Positions 15,973 to 25,460 are shown, counted from the stretch's first letter. The stretch is 64,000 nucleotides of DNA from Zobellia uliginosa (GCF_018860745.1 NZ_JAHKPY010000012.1:639166-703165); one strand, 5' to 3'. Numbers and translations are program-made. Notes: generated by a model from the letters alone, not told the origin.

Positions 15973-17307
15973 CTATCTGTTGAATGTTAATCGCTTTGCA
16001 TTTTTCTCAGCAGAGAAGTTTCCGTTTTCATAGGCCAAATGACCATTTACAAAGGTATGGGTTACCGAAGATTTGAAAGTAGTGCCCTCAAAAGGAGACC
16101 ATTTACATTTATAAGCAATATTTTCTTTAGTAACCTGATAAGGAGCATTCATATCAACAACCACTAAATCCGCATAATAACCTTCTCTAATATACCCTCG
16201 CTTTTCAATTTGAAAAAGTATGGCAGGATTGTGACACATCTTCTGAACCACCTTTTCAACAGAGATTACATTTTCATGAACCTTGTCCAGCAATGCCGTT
16301 AACGCATGCTGCACTAGCGGACCACCAGAAGGAGCTTTGGTATAAACATTGTCTTTTTCACTTAATAGATGTGGCGCATGATCTGTTGCAATTATATCTA
16401 AGCGATCATCTAATAAAGCTTTCCACAATTGATCTCTGTCTCCTGCAGTTTTTACGGCAGGATTCCATTTTATCAAAGTGCCTTTCGTATCATAATCGGT
16501 TTCGGAGAACCATAAGTGATGTACACATACCTCAGCCGTAATTTTCTTCTGCTCCAAAGGAATATCATTCCTGAACAATTCCGTTTCCTTACCTGTGGAT
16601 AGATGAAAGACATGAAGACGTGCTCCCGTTTTCTTTGCCAGTGCAATAGCTTTTGAAGAAGAAAGGTAACAAGCTTCCTCACTTCTTATTTTAGGGTGAT
16701 ATTTTACTGGAATATCATCTCCGTATTTCTCTTTATACTCCGCAAGGTTTCTTTTGATGGTACCCTCATCCTCACAATGGGCAGAGATTACCATTTCTGT
16801 ATTTCTAAAAATCTTTTCAATAACAACTTCATCATCAACCAACATATTACCAGTAGAAGACCCTAAAAACAGTTTTACTCCAGAGCAGGCGTTTCTGTCC
16901 AATCGTTTTAATTCTTCCAAATTATCATTGGTGCCACCAAACAGAAAAGAGTAATTGGCAAAACTGGATTTAGCTCCCATTTGGAACTTTTCTTCTAATT
17001 TCTCAACAGTTGTTGTCTGTGGTGTTGTATTTGGCTGTTCCATATAAGTAGTAATACCCCCAGCCACTGCAGCTCTACTTTCCGAGGCAATATCTCCTTT
17101 ATGGGTAAGACCTGGCTCTCTAAAATGTACCTGATCATCAATAACTCCCGGTAAAAGATATTTTCCTTCTATATCTATTACTTTGGCCGTATCATCAGAA
17201 ATATTAACGGCAATTTTCACGATTAAGTCATCTTGAAGTAGAACATCGCTTTCAAAAATTGAATTTTCGTTTACGATTTTGGCATTTTTTATCAATACTT
17301 TCCCCAT
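15973..17307 (-). CDS. pyrC: Dihydroorotase (class I, amidohydrolase)
   Basis: The 444-residue amidohydrolase should interconvert carbamoyl-aspartate and dihydroorotate in pyrimidine synthesis. Visible motifs are the metal site DDQVHFREPG, AGGITTYMEQPNT, KLFLGSSTGN, the His in SAHCEDEGT, VFHLSTGKE and the catalytic-loop ATDHAPH. The usual first metal motif is D-x-H-V-H; here it is D-D-Q-V-H, so one His ligand is Gln. The ending (YKCKWSPFEGTTF, VTHTFVNGHLAYENG) is typical of dihydroorotases rather than allantoinases. It is in an operon between a polyprenol-phosphate glycosyltransferase (2-bp spacing to the stop) and the DUF4296 gene. Confidence 0.85.
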   Translation of the reverse strand: MGKVLIKNAKIVNENSIFESDVLLQDDLIVKIAVNISDDTAKVIDIEGKYLLPGVIDDQVHFREPGLTHKGDIASESRAAVAGGITTYMEQPNTTPQTTTVEKLEEKFQMGAKSSFANYSFLFGGTNDNLEELKRLDRNACSGVKLFLGSSTGNMLVDDEVVIEKIFRNTEMVISAHCEDEGTIKRNLAEYKEKYGDDIPVKYHPKIRSEEACYLSSSKAIALAKKTGARLHVFHLSTGKETELFRNDIPLEQKKITAEVCVHHLWFSETDYDTKGTLIKWNPAVKTAGDRDQLWKALLDDRLDIIATDHAPHLLSEKDNVYTKAPSGGPLVQHALTALLDKVHENVISVEKVVQKMCHNPAILFQIEKRGYIREGYYADLVVVDMNAPYQVTKENIAYKCKWSPFEGTTFKSSVTHTFVNGHLAYENGNFSAEKNAKRLTFNR

Positions 17308-17308
17308 A

Positions 17309-18037
17309 CTAAAATCTAGATTTATAGAACATACTTCGCATTTTCATCATAAAAACACCAAAAATGGCCTCTTTAATGATAGATGATGTCATTTTTGATT
17401 TACCTCTTACTCTGTCCCGAAAAATAATGGAAACTTCTTCAATCTTATAATTCTTAAGATAGGCCCTAAATTTCATTTCTATCTGAAACGCATACCCAAC
17501 AAAACGAACAGAATCTAAGTTAATATTTTCTAAGACATGACGTTTATAGGCCACAAAACCAGCGGTTGGATCATGCACTCTCATACCTGTAATAATCTTT
17601 ACATAAAAGGACGCTCCGTAAGAGAGCAACACCCTGTAAAGAGGCCAATCTACCACATTCACTCCCTTTTTATAACGTGAGCCCACCGCTACATCCGCAC
17701 CATTGGCACATGCCCTATATAACCTTATAAGGTCCTGTGGGTTATGGGAAAAATCAGCATCCATCTCAAAAATATAACCATACTTTTTTGCAATCGCCCA
17801 TTTAAAACCATGAATGTACGCCGTACCTAAACCAGATTTCTCTTGCCGCACTTCCAAAAACAAACGTTCAGGAAATTCTTGTTGTAACTCCATTACTTTT
17901 GCAGAAGTACCATCAGGAGAATTATCATCAACTATTAAAACATGAAAATCCTTTGGAAGAGCAAAGACAGCTCTTATTATAGCTTCAATATTCTCTATCT
18001 CATTATAAGTGGGGATAATAACTAGACTGTCTGACAC
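17309..18037 (-). CDS. Polyprenol-phosphate mannosyltransferase-like GT2
   Basis: The 242-residue soluble GT2 (GT-A) has VIIPTYNEIENIEAII at the start, VDDNSPDGT near 37, the DAD motif in FEMDADFSHNP near 95 and DPTAGFVAYKRH near 155. These are the signatures of dolichol/polyprenol-phosphate mannose synthases. It would load a sugar on undecaprenyl phosphate at the inner membrane. The divergent GT39 gene 162 bp away encodes an enzyme that uses such lipid-linked sugars, so the pair may act in sequence. It heads the dihydroorotase operon. Confidence 0.88.
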   Translation of the reverse strand: MSDSLVIIPTYNEIENIEAIIRAVFALPKDFHVLIVDDNSPDGTSAKVMELQQEFPERLFLEVRQEKSGLGTAYIHGFKWAIAKKYGYIFEMDADFSHNPQDLIRLYRACANGADVAVGSRYKKGVNVVDWPLYRVLLSYGASFYVKIITGMRVHDPTAGFVAYKRHVLENINLDSVRFVGYAFQIEMKFRAYLKNYKIEEVSIIFRDRVRGKSKMTSSIIKEAIFGVFMMKMRSMFYKSRF

Positions 18038-18140
18038 GTAGTTGCTTGAATTTTGACAAAAATAGCATTTTAAAGGTCACCGGAAAATGACAACTATCGA
18101 ATTGTGAAATTTTTAAAGTTTAGCTATCTATCAGAATTCG

Positions 18141-18148
18141 TAATTTTG
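18141..18148 (+). promoter_or_regulatory. -7 box TAATTTTG of the GT39-DUF4271-hemD unit
   Basis: A perfect TAnnTTTG box lies 51 bp before ATG 18200 in a 162-bp divergent spacer. The -33 region is not a clear TTG. Confidence 0.45.
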
Positions 18149-18199
18149 AACGTTGTAAATATAATAGGCCCAGCCACAATTTGAGATACTGACTAAATA

Positions 18200-19867
18200 A
18201 TGAAGTCCAAACTGCCCCGAATTTTTATTATCTTACTAGGTATTGGTTTTTTGATAAACCTACTTCAATCCTATTTCACTCCTCTTATTTTTGATGAAGC
18301 ATACTACTGGCATTTTGCAGAAAATATGTCTTGGGGATATTTTGACCACCCTCCTATGGTGGCTTTGCTCATTAAAATTAGCAGCTTCTTTTTTGACGGT
18401 GAATTAGGAATTCGCTTTATGAGTTGCATACTCTCTACAGCCACACTTTTTATTCTTTGGAAAACTATAGATAACCCTAAAAAGAAAGATTATGTAGTAC
18501 ACTTTTTTGTACTTGCTTACTCTATGACGCTGTTGAACGCTTATGGATTTTTTACACTTCCGGACACACCCCTTCTCTTCTTTACCTCTCTTTTACTCTA
18601 TGTATACAAGCGGTTTATAGAGAAGCCCACTTTGTTCTGGGGGCTAATTATGGGTATTACCATGGCTGGGCTTATGTATAGCAAGTACCATGCTGCGCTG
18701 GTAATCATTTTTATCCTATTATCTAACCTGAAATTGGTTTTCAACAAATACGCATGGCTTTCCGTTTTTGTTGCTCTACTTTGTTATATACCTCATTTTA
18801 TATGGCTTTCCCAAAATGAGTTTGTTACTATAAACTACCATCTATTTGACCGCCCTAACGACCCTTATGACTTTAAAAAGTATACGCTTGGTTATTTTGT
18901 GAATCTTGTAGCCTTGTTCGGTTTGACATTTCCTTGGGTATATTGGGCTCTTTTCAAAACAAAAGCCAACGATAAATTTACCAGAGCGCTTTTATTTTTA
19001 GTGTACGGTGTTTTAATTTTCTTCTTTATATCAAGTTTTAACCGAAGAATACAGACACAGTGGATTATTGTTATCTCCATTCCCCTTATCGTTATCGTTT
19101 TCAGATTTATGATGGAAAACGAAATTGTAAAAAAGTGGATTTATAGAATGGGACTGGTAAATATTGCCATTATTCTTTATCTAAGAATTGGTTTGGTGTA
19201 CGAGCCTATGTCTCCTATTTATTATGAAACTCACGGAAATATAGAACTTGCAAAAGACGTAAAAGATAGGGTTGGCGATATGCCTTTAGTTTTTGAAAAC
19301 TCATATAGAAGGGCACCTATGTTCGCTTTTTATTCCGGTAATAACACGTATTCCTTGAATAATGAAAGCTATAGACTTAATCAATATTCTATTGATGACT
19401 CCGAATCTAAAGTACAGCATCAAAGAATACTGTATTTATCAGGTCGTGCTTCAGATGCGGACGAGACCTTTACCAAAAGTGATGGTGGTAATATGTACGG
19501 CAGATACATAGATAATTTTGAGTCCTTTAGAAAATTAAAGACCCTAATGGAAGAACCTGTTGATTTTAAAGTGGGCCAAGAGCAAATCTTTCAATTATAC
19601 AATCCTTATGATTTTCCAATTGATCTGAATAAGCTAAAATTTAATGTGGCCTATATGACCGATTTTAAAATTGTGAGAGACAAATTACCTATTAAACCAA
19701 TCTTAAAGAACCCTACTATTACCAGCATTGGCGCTAAGGACACACTTACTTATACTTTTAAATTTCCTAAACCTGTAGAATTAAAAGATCCTAAATACGT
19801 TAGAATAGGTGTAATGGAAAATGGAATGAACTACGGAATTAACGGAAAAAATGCAAAAATAAAGTAA
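18200..19867 (+). CDS. Glycosyltransferase family 39 (ArnT/PMT-like) membrane protein
   Basis: The 555-residue protein has about ten membrane helices in the first 340 residues and a soluble C-terminal part. The first periplasmic loop carries the catalytic acidic motif LIFDEAYYWHFAENM, followed by GYFDHPPMVALL, both diagnostic for GT39/GT83 enzymes that move a sugar from a polyprenyl-phosphate donor outside the inner membrane. The acceptor (lipid A, glycan or protein) is unknown. A polyprenol-phosphate sugar synthase is encoded divergently. The stop codon overlaps the next start by one base (TAATG), so the downstream membrane protein is translationally coupled. Confidence 0.87.
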   Translation: MKSKLPRIFIILLGIGFLINLLQSYFTPLIFDEAYYWHFAENMSWGYFDHPPMVALLIKISSFFFDGELGIRFMSCILSTATLFILWKTIDNPKKKDYVVHFFVLAYSMTLLNAYGFFTLPDTPLLFFTSLLLYVYKRFIEKPTLFWGLIMGITMAGLMYSKYHAALVIIFILLSNLKLVFNKYAWLSVFVALLCYIPHFIWLSQNEFVTINYHLFDRPNDPYDFKKYTLGYFVNLVALFGLTFPWVYWALFKTKANDKFTRALLFLVYGVLIFFFISSFNRRIQTQWIIVISIPLIVIVFRFMMENEIVKKWIYRMGLVNIAIILYLRIGLVYEPMSPIYYETHGNIELAKDVKDRVGDMPLVFENSYRRAPMFAFYSGNNTYSLNNESYRLNQYSIDDSESKVQHQRILYLSGRASDADETFTKSDGGNMYGRYIDNFESFRKLKTLMEEPVDFKVGQEQIFQLYNPYDFPIDLNKLKFNVAYMTDFKIVRDKLPIKPILKNPTITSIGAKDTLTYTFKFPKPVELKDPKYVRIGVMENGMNYGINGKNAKIK

Positions 19868-20523
19868 TGGAGCCCATACTACGAACTGCCGGCACAGCCG
19901 ATTGGATTACCATTATACTCATTGGCAGTATAGTTTTCTTGGTACTTGCCAAGAGCTTGTTCTATAGTCGGTTTTTGAATTTTATTATCCTACCGTTCAA
20001 CAATAAGTACATCTTTATGTACAACAAAAAAGAAAAGTTGATGAACTGGTTTCATATGTTTTTCACCATTTTTCAGGTCATTAATTTTTCGCTGTTCGTT
20101 TTCTTGGCCAGGGAAATTTTGAGAGGAGACACTAATGATGCTTATCCGTTCATGTATCCTATAATTTTAGCTTGTATTTTAGGTTTTATTGTCGTAAAAA
20201 TACTCTTACAGATGGGCAACGGCTTCATTTTTGGATCAGCTAAGACCATTAGCGAGCTTATTTTTAAAAAATTATCGTATTTAAATTATAGCGGTATCAT
20301 CATGTTTCTTGCCAATGTTGTACTGTCTTACGTGGCCCAGGGCTCGGAGATTGTCGTATATATTGCCATCCTATTAATATTACTTATAAATGTAATTGGA
20401 TGGGTAACAGTGTTAAGGAATCACCAAAAATTTATCACCTCCTACTTTTTCTATTTTATTTTGTACCTTTGCGCTCTCGAAATTTCCCCGTTTGTAATCA
20501 TTGGCAGTTATCTTAAACAATAG
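19867..20523 (+). CDS. DUF4271 family integral membrane protein
   Basis: The 218-residue protein has six to seven hydrophobic helices (IILIGSIVFLVLAKSLF, IILACILGFIVVKILL, IIMFLANVVLSYVA, VYIAILLILLINVIGWV). DUF4271 is a Bacteroidota-restricted membrane family that commonly precedes hemD, as seen here with 6 bp between them. It overlaps the GT39 gene by one base, so the three genes form one unit. Role unknown; a link to haem or envelope is suggested only by position. Confidence 0.85.
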   Translation: MEPILRTAGTADWITIILIGSIVFLVLAKSLFYSRFLNFIILPFNNKYIFMYNKKEKLMNWFHMFFTIFQVINFSLFVFLAREILRGDTNDAYPFMYPIILACILGFIVVKILLQMGNGFIFGSAKTISELIFKKLSYLNYSGIIMFLANVVLSYVAQGSEIVVYIAILLILLINVIGWVTVLRNHQKFITSYFFYFILYLCALEISPFVIIGSYLKQ

Positions 20524-20529
20524 GTTTAT

Positions 20530-21276
20530 ATGAAAGTAAAGACGATTTTGGTCTCTCAACCAGAACCGAAGATGGAGAACTCACCGTATTCGAAACTGAT
20601 AGATAAGGAAAAAGTTAAAGTTGACTTCAGACCCTTTATACATGTGGAAGGCGTTGATGCAAAGGATGTGCGCCAACAAAAGATAGACTTAAACAACTAT
20701 ACCGCAATCATTCTTACCAGCAGAAATGCGGTTGACCATTTTTTTAGAATAGCTGAAGAAATGCGTTTCAAGGTGCCCGATTCAATGAAATACTTCTGCC
20801 AGTCAGAAGCAGTAGCTTACTACCTACAGAAATATGTAGTTTACCGTAAACGTAAGATTTATGTTGGTAAACGTAATTTCATAGAATTAGTTCCTTTATT
20901 CAAAAAATATAAAGGAGAGAAATTCCTATTGCCTTCCTCGGATGCATTGAAACCAGTGATACCTGAAATTTTGGACGGATTAGACATTGAATGGAAACGA
21001 GCTGTTTTTTACAAAACAGTAATCAGTGATTTATCTGACTTAAGAGATGTTTATTATGATATCTTGGTGTTCTTTAGCCCATCAGGCATTGAATCCTTAT
21101 TACAGAACTTCCCTGATTTTGAGCAAAATGATACTAGAATTGCTGTATTTGGAAATTCTACTATCAATGCCGCCACAGATGCTGGTCTACGTATAGATAT
21201 TAAGGCGCCTACTCCTGAAACCCCATCTATGACCATGGCACTCCAGAAATACATAAATTCAGCAAACAAGAAGTAA
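20530..21276 (+). CDS. hemD: Uroporphyrinogen-III synthase
   Basis: The 248-residue protein cyclises hydroxymethylbilane to uroporphyrinogen III in tetrapyrrole synthesis. HemD proteins are poorly conserved, but the pattern is clear. It has TILVSQPEPK at the start, AIILTSRNAVDHFFR near 60, FLLPSSDALKPVIPEIL near 135, YDILVFFSPSGIESLLQ near 178 and a C-terminal IAVFGNSTINAATDAGL. Two alternating alpha/beta lobes are predicted. It is cytoplasmic, the last gene of the GT39-DUF4271-hemD unit, and is followed by a strong terminator. Confidence 0.88.
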   Translation: MKVKTILVSQPEPKMENSPYSKLIDKEKVKVDFRPFIHVEGVDAKDVRQQKIDLNNYTAIILTSRNAVDHFFRIAEEMRFKVPDSMKYFCQSEAVAYYLQKYVVYRKRKIYVGKRNFIELVPLFKKYKGEKFLLPSSDALKPVIPEILDGLDIEWKRAVFYKTVISDLSDLRDVYYDILVFFSPSGIESLLQNFPDFEQNDTRIAVFGNSTINAATDAGLRIDIKAPTPETPSMTMALQKYINSANKK

Positions 21277-21294
21277 GATTAATATTTTAAGAAT

Positions 21295-21340
21295 AATAAA
21301 AAACCCTTTGTTCATGATTTTGAACAAAGGGTTTTTTATT
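21295..21340. terminator. Strong bidirectional terminator
   Basis: Arms 21298-21314 and 21321-21337 are perfectly complementary over 17 bp with a 6-nt loop, extendable by three more A/T pairs, and have A and T runs at the two ends. It separates hemD (+) from pckA (-), both ending here. Confidence 0.88.
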
Positions 21341-21360
21341 GGAATTATATTCTTTAGAAA

Positions 21361-22959
21361 TTAGAAGGCATAACGTTGTGGACCACCACGGCGAATCTCC
21401 TCACTAGCGTAAGCTTCAAATTTTTTGAAATTCTCCCTAAAGGCATTCGTTAATTTAAAGGCAGTGGTATAATAGGCCTGATCATCGTTCCATGTAGCTC
21501 TTGGGCTCAATACTTTTGTTGGTACACCAGGACATTCCCTAGGTTGCGCCACTCCAAAAACGGAATGAATATGGTAATCATCATAATTGTATAACCCTAG
21601 GTCGCCATTAAGGACCGCATTGATCATAGCTCGTGTATACTTAAGTTTCATTCGGGTTCCCACTCCGTAAGGACCTCCGGTCCAACCAGTATTTACCAAC
21701 CAAACGTTTACCCCTGCATCTTGCATTTTTTTACTTAACATTTCTGCATATTTAGCAGGATGTAACGGCATAAATGGTGCGCCAAAGCAAGCGGAAAAAG
21801 AAGGAATGGGCTCTACAACCCCCGCTTCCGTACCTGCTACCTTAGCTGTATAACCAGATATAAAGTGGTAAGCTGCTTGGCTTGGTGTTAATTTAGATAT
21901 GGGAGGAAGCACCCCAAAAGCATCCGCTGTTAAAAAGAATATATTTTTTGGGTTCTTCCCTATGGAAGGTCGCTTTACATTTTCAATATGGTATATAGGG
22001 TAACTTACCCTTGTATTTTGCGTAATAGAAGTATCGGAAAAATCTACATTTCCGGCTTCGTCCATAACAACATTCTCTAAAATTGCACCTTTCTTGATGG
22101 CACCAAAGATTTCAGGCTCGTTTTCTTGAGAGAGGTTTATAACCTTGGCATAACAGCCCCCCTCAAAATTAAATACCGCATTTTCATTGTTCCAACCATG
22201 CTCATCATCGCCTATAAGTTTACGTGAAGCATCTGTAGACAATGTAGTTTTCCCTGTTCCGGAAAGACCAAAAAATATAGCCGTGTCCCCATTCTTTCCT
22301 ACATTTGCAGAACAATGCATTGGCATTGTATTCTTCTCTACCGGAAGAATAAAATTTAAGGCAGAAAAAATTCCTTTTTTGATTTCACCTGTGTATCCTG
22401 TCCCTCCTATTAATGCAATTTTTCTAGTAAAGTTCAAAATAGCAAAATTATGCTGTCTTGTACCGTCTACCTCGGCATTTGCCATAAAACCAGGAGCGTT
22501 TATGACCGTCCACTCGGGATCAAAGTTCTTTAGCTCTTCCTCCGTAGGACGGATGAACATGTTATACGCAAACTGATTAGACCAAGGATATTCGTTAATA
22601 ACCCTAATATCCATTCGGTAATTGTGGTCCGCACAGGCATAACAGTCACGAACAAATAATTCTTTTTCGTTTAGATATGCAATAACCTTCTTATAAAGGG
22701 CATCAAATTTAGCAGGTTCAAACGGAAGATTTATATCGCCCCACCACACCTTTTCGTCGGTAATGGCGTCTTTAACGATAAACCGGTCTTTAGGAGACCT
22801 CCCCGTAAATTCACCTGTGTTAACGGCCAAAGCGCCAGAAGATGCCTTTTTACCCATCTTCTTCTCTAGAGTAATGGTTTCTAATTCGGAAGGCGATAAC
22901 TGATAATGCAGATTCTCGTGCGTGATACCGTACGATTTTAAAGAAATAGATTTTTCCAT
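21361..22959 (-). CDS. pckA: Phosphoenolpyruvate carboxykinase (ATP)
   Basis: The 532-residue enzyme catalyses ATP-dependent decarboxylation of oxaloacetate to PEP, the entry to gluconeogenesis. Key motifs are present: FTGRSPKDRFIV near 48, NFAILNF and the kinase loop FFGLSGTGKTTLSTDA near 235, GDDEHGWN, NFEGGCYAK and GVGTRMKLKYTRAMI. Length matches ATP-type PckA (about 530-540) and not the GTP type. It is monocistronic, with a TAATTTTG -7 box upstream on the minus strand. The start is supported by the common MEKSISLKSYGI N-terminus. Confidence 0.96.
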   Translation of the reverse strand: MEKSISLKSYGITHENLHYQLSPSELETITLEKKMGKKASSGALAVNTGEFTGRSPKDRFIVKDAITDEKVWWGDINLPFEPAKFDALYKKVIAYLNEKELFVRDCYACADHNYRMDIRVINEYPWSNQFAYNMFIRPTEEELKNFDPEWTVINAPGFMANAEVDGTRQHNFAILNFTRKIALIGGTGYTGEIKKGIFSALNFILPVEKNTMPMHCSANVGKNGDTAIFFGLSGTGKTTLSTDASRKLIGDDEHGWNNENAVFNFEGGCYAKVINLSQENEPEIFGAIKKGAILENVVMDEAGNVDFSDTSITQNTRVSYPIYHIENVKRPSIGKNPKNIFFLTADAFGVLPPISKLTPSQAAYHFISGYTAKVAGTEAGVVEPIPSFSACFGAPFMPLHPAKYAEMLSKKMQDAGVNVWLVNTGWTGGPYGVGTRMKLKYTRAMINAVLNGDLGLYNYDDYHIHSVFGVAQPRECPGVPTKVLSPRATWNDDQAYYTTAFKLTNAFRENFKKFEAYASEEIRRGGPQRYAF

Positions 22960-22998
22960 TTTTTAAAGAATTGTTAGTTGAGAGTTTATTTAAGACAC

Positions 22999-23006
22999 CA
23001 AAATTA
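22999..23006 (-). promoter_or_regulatory. -7 box TAATTTTG of pckA
   Basis: Minus-strand TAATTTTG matches TAnnTTTG and would place the transcript start about 30-35 nt before the pckA ATG. No clear -33 TTG at standard spacing. Confidence 0.4.
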
Positions 23007-23045
23007 TCAAAATAATAACTTTATACAGTTATAAATGAGAATTTA

Positions 23046-23432
23046 TTAGCCAAAATGTTTATAAACTCGATAGCCGAATATTCCCCAGCCAATAATAAGC
23101 AGGGTTCCACCAAGTGGGGTTACCATACCTATGACCCTAAAGTCAAAAGCAAATAAACTGTTTGTTGCCAATAAATAAATAGAAAATGAAAAACAGCAAA
23201 TACCAATCAATAGGAAATAGTAAACTAACTTTTTACTAGCTTCGGGCAATTGTTTCATACTACCTAACACCAATAAAAGCAAGGCATGATACATTTGGTA
23301 TTTTACTCCTGTCTCAAATGTTTGGATGGCATCTGCATCTATAACCTTTTTCAGTCCGTGAGCACCAAAAGCCCCTAAAATAACAGCAGTTGCTCCTAAT
23401 ACTATTCCTGTAAGAAATATTGTTTTGTTCAT
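23046..23432 (-). CDS. DUF423 family small membrane protein
   Basis: The 128-residue protein has four hydrophobic helices. The N-terminal signature GAFGAHGLKKVI (about 21-32), followed by the GVKYQMYHALLLL helix and the C-terminal TPLGGTLLIIGWG, is diagnostic of DUF423 (YgdD/YwdK-type). Function is unknown in any organism as far as I know. It is a single gene between pckA and the divergent saccharopine dehydrogenase-like gene. Confidence 0.88.
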   Translation of the reverse strand: MNKTIFLTGIVLGATAVILGAFGAHGLKKVIDADAIQTFETGVKYQMYHALLLLVLGSMKQLPEASKKLVYYFLLIGICCFSFSIYLLATNSLFAFDFRVIGMVTPLGGTLLIIGWGIFGYRVYKHFG

Positions 23433-23513
23433 AACTTATACTGTCTATTTTTTTATAAATATAACAATCACTACCTTAGTCACTCGTTACAACTATTAAA
23501 AGTACAAAACTAA

Positions 23514-24893
23514 ATGCCGCGAAATATACTTGTTATTGGAGCTGGAAAATCTACCTCTTACCTTTTGGATTATTTTCTTGAGAAATCGGATAAAGAGCAA
23601 TTGCATCTTACAATTGGCGACTTAAGACCTGATACCATTTCGCAAGATATCAGTAATCATAAGAATTGCACGGTAATTAAACTGGACATTCAAAATGAAG
23701 CCGATAGACAGAAAGCAATCGCGAAAAGTGATATTGTAGTTTCCATGCTTCCCGCGTTTTTACATAGTAAAGTTGCGGTAGACTGTATAGCTCTGAGCAA
23801 GCATTTAGTTACAGCCTCCTATGTAAGCGATGAATTGAGGAATTTAGACCAGGCCGTAAAGAAAAAGGGACTTGTATTTATGAATGAGGTTGGTCTAGAC
23901 CCTGGTATAGACCACATGAGTGCCATGCAGATTATTGATAGAATCAGGGATAAAGGTGGTAACATACTTTTATTCGAGTCTTTTTGTGGTGGATTGGTAG
24001 CGCCCGAGAGCGATAACAATCTATGGAATTACAAATTTACCTGGAACCCAAGAAACGTGGTACTGGCCGGACAAGGTGGTGCCGCCAAATTCATTCAGGA
24101 AGGCACATATAAATACGTACCCTACCACAAACTATTCCGCCGTACGGAGTTTTTTGATATAGAAGGCTATGGTCGTTTTGAAGGGTATGCCAACCGTGAT
24201 TCATTAAACTATAGAGAGGCATATGGCCTGGAAGATGTTCTTACGCTATACCGCGGCACAATGCGAAGAACCGGATTTTCAAAAGCCTGGAACATGTTCG
24301 TACAATTAGGTATGACAGATGATAGTTATACTATCGAGAATTCCAAAAATATGTCTTATCGTGAATTCACAAATCTTTTTCTACCCTATTCCCCAACAGA
24401 TTCCGTTGAACTAAAACTAAGACATTACCTAAAAATTGATCAGGACGATAGAATGTGGGAGAAGGTAATGGAACTGAACCTCTTTGATTATAATAAAACC
24501 ATTCCACTAGTGGATGCTACTCCCGCACAGATACTGCAGCATATTCTTGAAGATAGCTGGACCTTGGCAGATTCTGATAAGGACATGATTGTTATGTACC
24601 ACAAATTTGGGTATGAATTAAATGGAAAAAAGCTTCAGATCGATGCCAATATGGTAGTTACAGGCGAAAATAGAACGTATACCGCCATGGCAAAAACCGT
24701 GGGTCTTCCGGTTGCCATAGCTACCCTGGCCATTCTCAATAAAAAGATAACCACACCTGGGGTACAGATTCCAATTAAAAAAGAGGTATACGAACCCATA
24801 TTGTCCGAACTTAAATCTTACGACATAGATTTTAAAGAATATGATGTTCCTTATTTAGGGTACAACCCTAATTCTGTATCCAATGGAGATTAA
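23514..24893 (+). CDS. Saccharopine dehydrogenase-like protein (LYS9/LOR-SDH family)
   Basis: The 459-residue protein begins with a Rossmann NAD-binding loop (ILVIGAGKSTSYLLDYF), has IVVSMLPAFLHSKVA near 75 and MNEVGLDPGIDHMSAM near 125, and ends with a saccharopine dehydrogenase C-terminal domain. The family splits saccharopine to glutamate and aminoadipate semialdehyde in lysine breakdown, or runs the reverse. In Bacteroidota it usually acts in lysine degradation. The Lrp/AsnC regulator encoded 93 bp downstream supports an amino-acid role. No lysine-ketoglutarate reductase is seen nearby, so the partner step is elsewhere or different. Confidence 0.87.
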   Translation: MPRNILVIGAGKSTSYLLDYFLEKSDKEQLHLTIGDLRPDTISQDISNHKNCTVIKLDIQNEADRQKAIAKSDIVVSMLPAFLHSKVAVDCIALSKHLVTASYVSDELRNLDQAVKKKGLVFMNEVGLDPGIDHMSAMQIIDRIRDKGGNILLFESFCGGLVAPESDNNLWNYKFTWNPRNVVLAGQGGAAKFIQEGTYKYVPYHKLFRRTEFFDIEGYGRFEGYANRDSLNYREAYGLEDVLTLYRGTMRRTGFSKAWNMFVQLGMTDDSYTIENSKNMSYREFTNLFLPYSPTDSVELKLRHYLKIDQDDRMWEKVMELNLFDYNKTIPLVDATPAQILQHILEDSWTLADSDKDMIVMYHKFGYELNGKKLQIDANMVVTGENRTYTAMAKTVGLPVAIATLAILNKKITTPGVQIPIKKEVYEPILSELKSYDIDFKEYDVPYLGYNPNSVSNGD

Positions 24894-24986
24894 TAATCGT
24901 TCTTATTCTATCTTGAAAGCCATTACTAGCTGCTATACAATTAAAACTATAAAGGCTATTTTTACCATCAATTTGAAACTAAGCAC

Positions 24987-25457
24987 ATGAAACTAGGTAA
25001 CGATAAGGTTAAAATTGACGGTATTGACAAGAAAATTCTTAGGTACCTGATGGAAGATGCCAGAAAGCCTATACTTGAAATAGCCAGAAATATTGGCATA
25101 TCTGGTGCAGCTATACACCAGCGATTAAGAAAACTAGAGTCTTCGGGGCTATTGGCCGGTTCTAAATTTATCATCAACCCTAAAATAATGGGTTTTCATA
25201 CCATGGCCTATATTGGTATCTATTTAGATAAAGCCATGAGTAATCCCGTTGCCGTAAAACAGTTAGAAAAAATCCCTGAAGTGCTGGAATGCCATTACAC
25301 AACCGGGAACTGGTCTATTCTAATAAAAGTACTATGTAGAGATAACGAGCACTTAATGCACGTCTTGAATAAGGACATTCAACAAATTGAAGGCGTTTCC
25401 CGAACAGAGACCTTTATTTCCTTGGCCCAGCAAATAGACCGACAAATTCAGATATAA
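24987..25457 (+). CDS. Lrp/AsnC family transcriptional regulator
   Basis: The 156-residue protein has an N-terminal winged helix-turn-helix (IDKKILRYLMEDARKPI, IARNIGISGAAIHQRLRKLESSGL) and a C-terminal RAM/ACT-like effector domain (AYIGIYLDKAM, VLECHYTTGNWSILIKV). It is the standard size and layout. These octameric regulators sense amino acids. Its place just after a saccharopine dehydrogenase-like gene makes lysine or a related amino acid a reasonable guess for the ligand. It could also be a wider regulator. Confidence 0.92.
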   Translation: MKLGNDKVKIDGIDKKILRYLMEDARKPILEIARNIGISGAAIHQRLRKLESSGLLAGSKFIINPKIMGFHTMAYIGIYLDKAMSNPVAVKQLEKIPEVLECHYTTGNWSILIKVLCRDNEHLMHVLNKDIQQIEGVSRTETFISLAQQIDRQIQI

Positions 25458-25460
25458 TAT

